A stretch of DNA of 64,000 nucleotides. Origin: Ktedonospora formicarum (GTDB lineage: Bacteria > Chloroflexota > Ktedonobacteria > Ktedonobacterales > Ktedonobacteraceae). Every line of letters starts with the position of its first letter. The stretch's first letter is position 1. The translations under genes and the position numbers were made by a program. Below the pieces are notes generated by a model, which saw only the letters and a program-made list of their open reading frames with translations, was not told where the DNA came from and ran no database searches. Below, piece after piece: positions 61,881-64,000 of this stretch. Location of the stretch: positions 248,001 to 312,000 of the forward strand of contig NZ_BNJF01000007.1 of the NCBI RefSeq assembly GCF_016587355.1, written 5' to 3'.

Positions 61881-62354
61881 ATGCCACGCATTCAAAACAG
61901 CATCATCATCAACAAAGACCCACGTACCGTCTACGAGATCACCAATGACATCGAGCGCTGGCCCGTGCTCTTCAACGAATATCATGGGGCAAAGGTACTT
62001 GAGAGCGAAACTGAGGGCCGCTATACTCGACTGACCTTCCAGCTTACCAATGCCGAAGGTAACACCTGGCGCTCATGGCGCTTGCTCGACCAGAAAGAAC
62101 TCGTCGCCATCGCCGAGCGCGAGGAGCCGCTCTATCCCTTCAAGTATATGCACTTGAAATGGGCCTATGAAGCTGCTCCTGAGGGTACAAAGATGACCTG
62201 GACCCAGGACTTCGAGATGGACCCTCAATATGATACCCCTCTGCCGACCGTGCTGGAGCGCATGAACGCCCATACGCGCGAGAATCAGCAGAATATCAAA
62301 GAAAAGATCGAGTCTGGTCAGGCTGAAAAACTGACGGCAGATGCAACGCGCTAA
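61881..62354 (+). CDS. SRPBCC polyketide aromatase/cyclase
   Basis: A 157-residue single-domain START/SRPBCC protein like the TcmN N-terminal domain and WhiE ORF VI: SIIINKDPRTVYEITNDIER, WPVLFNEYHGAKVLE, GNTWRSWRLLDQK and a long C-terminal helix. These shape and dehydrate the first ring or rings of the nascent poly-ketone. Strong GGAGG before ATG 61881. It is preceded by repeat copy E and followed by a hairpin. Confidence 0.92.
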   Translation: MPRIQNSIIINKDPRTVYEITNDIERWPVLFNEYHGAKVLESETEGRYTRLTFQLTNAEGNTWRSWRLLDQKELVAIAEREEPLYPFKYMHLKWAYEAAPEGTKMTWTQDFEMDPQYDTPLPTVLERMNAHTRENQQNIKEKIESGQAEKLTADATR

Positions 62355-62401
62355 ACGGACTCATCGCAGGGCAAAGCACTAACGAAGTTCGGTGCGCAAT
62401 A

Positions 62402-62429
62402 GGAGAGAAAACGGCGCTGTTTTCTCTCC
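62402..62429 (+). terminator. Terminator after the aromatase
   Basis: GGAGAGAAAAC (62402-62412) pairs perfectly with GTTTTCTCTCC (62419-62429); flanking GCGC sequences extend it. Confidence 0.6.
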
Positions 62430-62575
62430 AGCGCATCCGGCTTCAGCTTTGAATCTTTGCGCTAATAGGATAGCTATGACAGATAGAATGCAAGATGGCA
62501 AGGAGGACCAGCCCGGTATATATAGAGGATTTGAGGATGTGGGGAAGAGCTGGCGAGAACGGAAGGAGTTCTATA

Positions 62576-63387
62576 GTGTTTGATGCGACTCTCAAGCTAA
62601 ATCGTATCCCCAACACCATATACAGGCGAAATGTTGCCGAAATAGAGGTACAAAGTCTAGCAAAGCGCTATGGCAAGTTCGAAGCAGTGAAGAGCGTAAC
62701 ATTCGGCATTCACAAAGGGGAAATCTTTGGCCTCCTGGGACCTAATGGTGCGGGTAAGAGTACTGTCATCAATATGATGTGCGGTTATTTACAACCAAGC
62801 TCTGGTGATACTTATATACGCAATTACTCGGTCAAGAAGAAGGCCGGTGCCGTAAAGTATCTGATAGGCGTCGTTCCGCAAGAGTTAGCTCTTTATAGTG
62901 ACTTGAGCGCGCTTGAGAACCTTATCTTCTTCGGCAAGATGTATGGCATTCCAACAGACCCACTGAAGAAGCGTGCCGCCGAGGTGCTCAACTTTGTAGG
63001 CTTATATGACAGACGCAAAGACTCACCAAAGCATTTCTCAGGGGTATGCAGCGTCGCCTTAATATCGCCATTGCCTTGATGCATCACCCTGCTTTCCTAC
63101 TTATGGATGAACCAACCGTGGGCGTTGATCCTCAGTCGCGAGAGCACATCTTTACGACTATTGAACGGCTTCGCGAGCAGGGTACCACCATTCTCTACAC
63201 AACGCATTATATGGAAGAAGCGGAACGTCTCTGTCAGCGTATTGCGATCATGAACGAAGGGCGCATCATCGCCATAGGCACATTGCCCCAACTGCTTTCT
63301 CTGCTGGAGCCTGAGCGCGCCATTCAGCGCCCGAGGGGCTTACAAGAACTCTTCCTCCAGCTCACAGGCAAAACACTACGAGACTGA
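62576..63387 (+). CDS. ABC transporter ATP-binding protein (frameshifted)
   Basis: A 270-residue ABC ATPase after restoring one base: Walker A GPNGAGKST, Q-loop VVPQELALY, signature FSGGMQRRLNIAIALMH, Walker B LLMDEPTVGVDP and switch His in TTHYMEEAERLC. DrrA-like, of the kind that exports polyketides or lipids. The frame breaks at the G4 run 63041-63044 inside the signature motif; one more G repairs it. GTG 62576 with AAGGAG seven bases upstream is the likely start, in frame with an earlier ATG at 62495 that has no ribosome-binding site. Confidence 0.87.
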
Positions 63388-63404
63388 AGTGAAAGAATAT
63401 TCTC

Positions 63405-64000
63405 ATGAGAACTCTCTGGCATATAGCGAAGAAAGATCTATTACAAGTCATAAAGGATAAGCACTCGTTAATCCTGCTGCTGCTTGTTCCATTACTCCTG
63501 ATCACTATCATGGGAAGCGCCTTCGGAAATGCCTTCGGTAACAACAGCAATCCAATCGCTTTCACCGTCGCTTTAAGCAATCAAGATAGTGGACATCTTG
63601 GAGAGACCATCGTTAAAGCGCTCCAGAGTGCAAACGCCAGCTTCACTATTGACATTAAAGCGTATAGCTCTACTAAAAATGTCTTGCAGAGTATTAAAGA
63701 TGAAAAGGCCGTTGCGGGCATTATTATACCGTCTGGTACCACTCAGAAGCTGCAAGACGCCGCTAGTAAGAGCAAAAGTGTCAGCAATATCGTGCAGTTC
63801 TACACGCGTCCCAATAGTAATGATCAACGCATCTCGCTTACCCAGCAGATCGTTACTAATGTGCTTAATAACCAGATCAACGCTATGTACGCAGGTAGCG
63901 CCGCAGTACAAGAGATACAGGCACTCTGTAAACAGCCAGGCAACGCCTGTGACTATGCGACGATCAAGCCTGAAGCTATCAGTAAATCGATAGGAGAAGC
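63405..64000 (+). CDS. ABC-2 type permease, partial at window end
   Basis: Start of an ABC-2/DrrB-like membrane subunit, open to the end of the window (198 codons seen). It begins MRTLWHIAKKDLLQVIKDKH, has one membrane helix (SLILLLLVPLLLITIMGSAF) and then a large external domain typical of YhgE/YadH-like permeases (PIAFTVALSNQDSGH, VAGIIIPSGTTQKL). The rest of the helices must lie beyond 64000. Partner of the upstream ATPase, 17 bp away; predicted exporter of the cluster product. Confidence 0.88.
   Translation, partial: MRTLWHIAKKDLLQVIKDKHSLILLLLVPLLLITIMGSAFGNAFGNNSNPIAFTVALSNQDSGHLGETIVKALQSANASFTIDIKAYSSTKNVLQSIKDEKAVAGIIIPSGTTQKLQDAASKSKSVSNIVQFYTRPNSNDQRISLTQQIVTNVLNNQINAMYAGSAAVQEIQALCKQPGNACDYATIKPEAISKSIGE

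Noticed and set aside
1..64000. CRISPR arrays, tRNA/rRNA genes, transposases, integrases and prophage genes
   Set aside because: Looked for by eye on both strands; no regularly spaced repeats, no cloverleaf or rRNA-like sequence and no recombinase motifs were recognised.

Overview
The window reads as a chromosomal stretch of a mycelial, spore-forming Chloroflexota of the Ktedonobacteria type. This is an inference from gene content: a large eukaryote-like Ser/Thr kinase, HEAT and TPR proteins, an RsrA/SigR-like zinc anti-sigma/sigma pair, a PadR-HAAS pair, DUF2085, choice-of-anchor-D secreted proteins and an EfeUOB iron system, all at moderate GC. No tRNA, rRNA, CRISPR array, phage or IS transposase was seen.

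Layout. 0-6 kb: Ser/Thr kinase, HEAT protein, CcdA plus a DUF2085 membrane protein, and a divergent anti-sigma/ECF sigma pair. 6-12 kb: MarR regulator, queuosine-salvage glycosylase, MurE and a C-terminally extended MraY. 12-19 kb: a CHAT-protease/STAND/TPR protein, ObgE, and a PadR regulator overlapping a HAAS-sugar transferase fusion. 19-33 kb: MnSOD, SDR, an anchored extracellular protein, S66 peptidase, SnoaL-like protein, luciferase-like oxidoreductase, EamA exporter with divergent Lrp, a large secreted dimethylformamidase-like protein, an FMN 2-hydroxyacid oxidase, and an MBL hydrolase with a TetR regulator. 33-37 kb: efeO-efeB-efeU behind a promoter with a DtxR/IdeR-like box. 37-46.6 kb: GH15, GH20, a membrane protein, a PPOX flavoprotein, and an unusual amino-acid-permease/GGDEF/HD-GYP fusion. 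46.6-53 kb: FAD monooxygenase, a two-component system, an alpha/beta hydrolase and small genes.

52.6-64 kb holds a type II polyketide synthase cluster: SnoaL-like protein, methyltransferase, FAD monooxygenase, cupin, PF04199-type cyclase, O-methyltransferase, KS-alpha, KS-beta/CLF, AcpS, ACP, SRPBCC aromatase/cyclase and an ABC exporter running off the window. The set resembles actinobacterial whiE (spore pigment) and tcm (tetracenomycin) clusters. A spore-pigment role is a hypothesis.

The most novel signal is a dispersed, highly structured repeat of about 60-100 bp with seven copies, five of them in the polyketide cluster. Most sit just upstream of a start codon. The outer stem and at least two inner hairpins are kept by compensatory changes between copies, so it is either a structured RNA leader or a palindromic MITE/REPIN-like element. 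A second global feature is that seven genes are each broken by one missing base in a short G/C homopolymer. This looks like systematic sequence error, and these genes are annotated as single reconstructed products. Intergenic regions carry many long, often perfect hairpins that act as likely terminators, especially between convergent genes.
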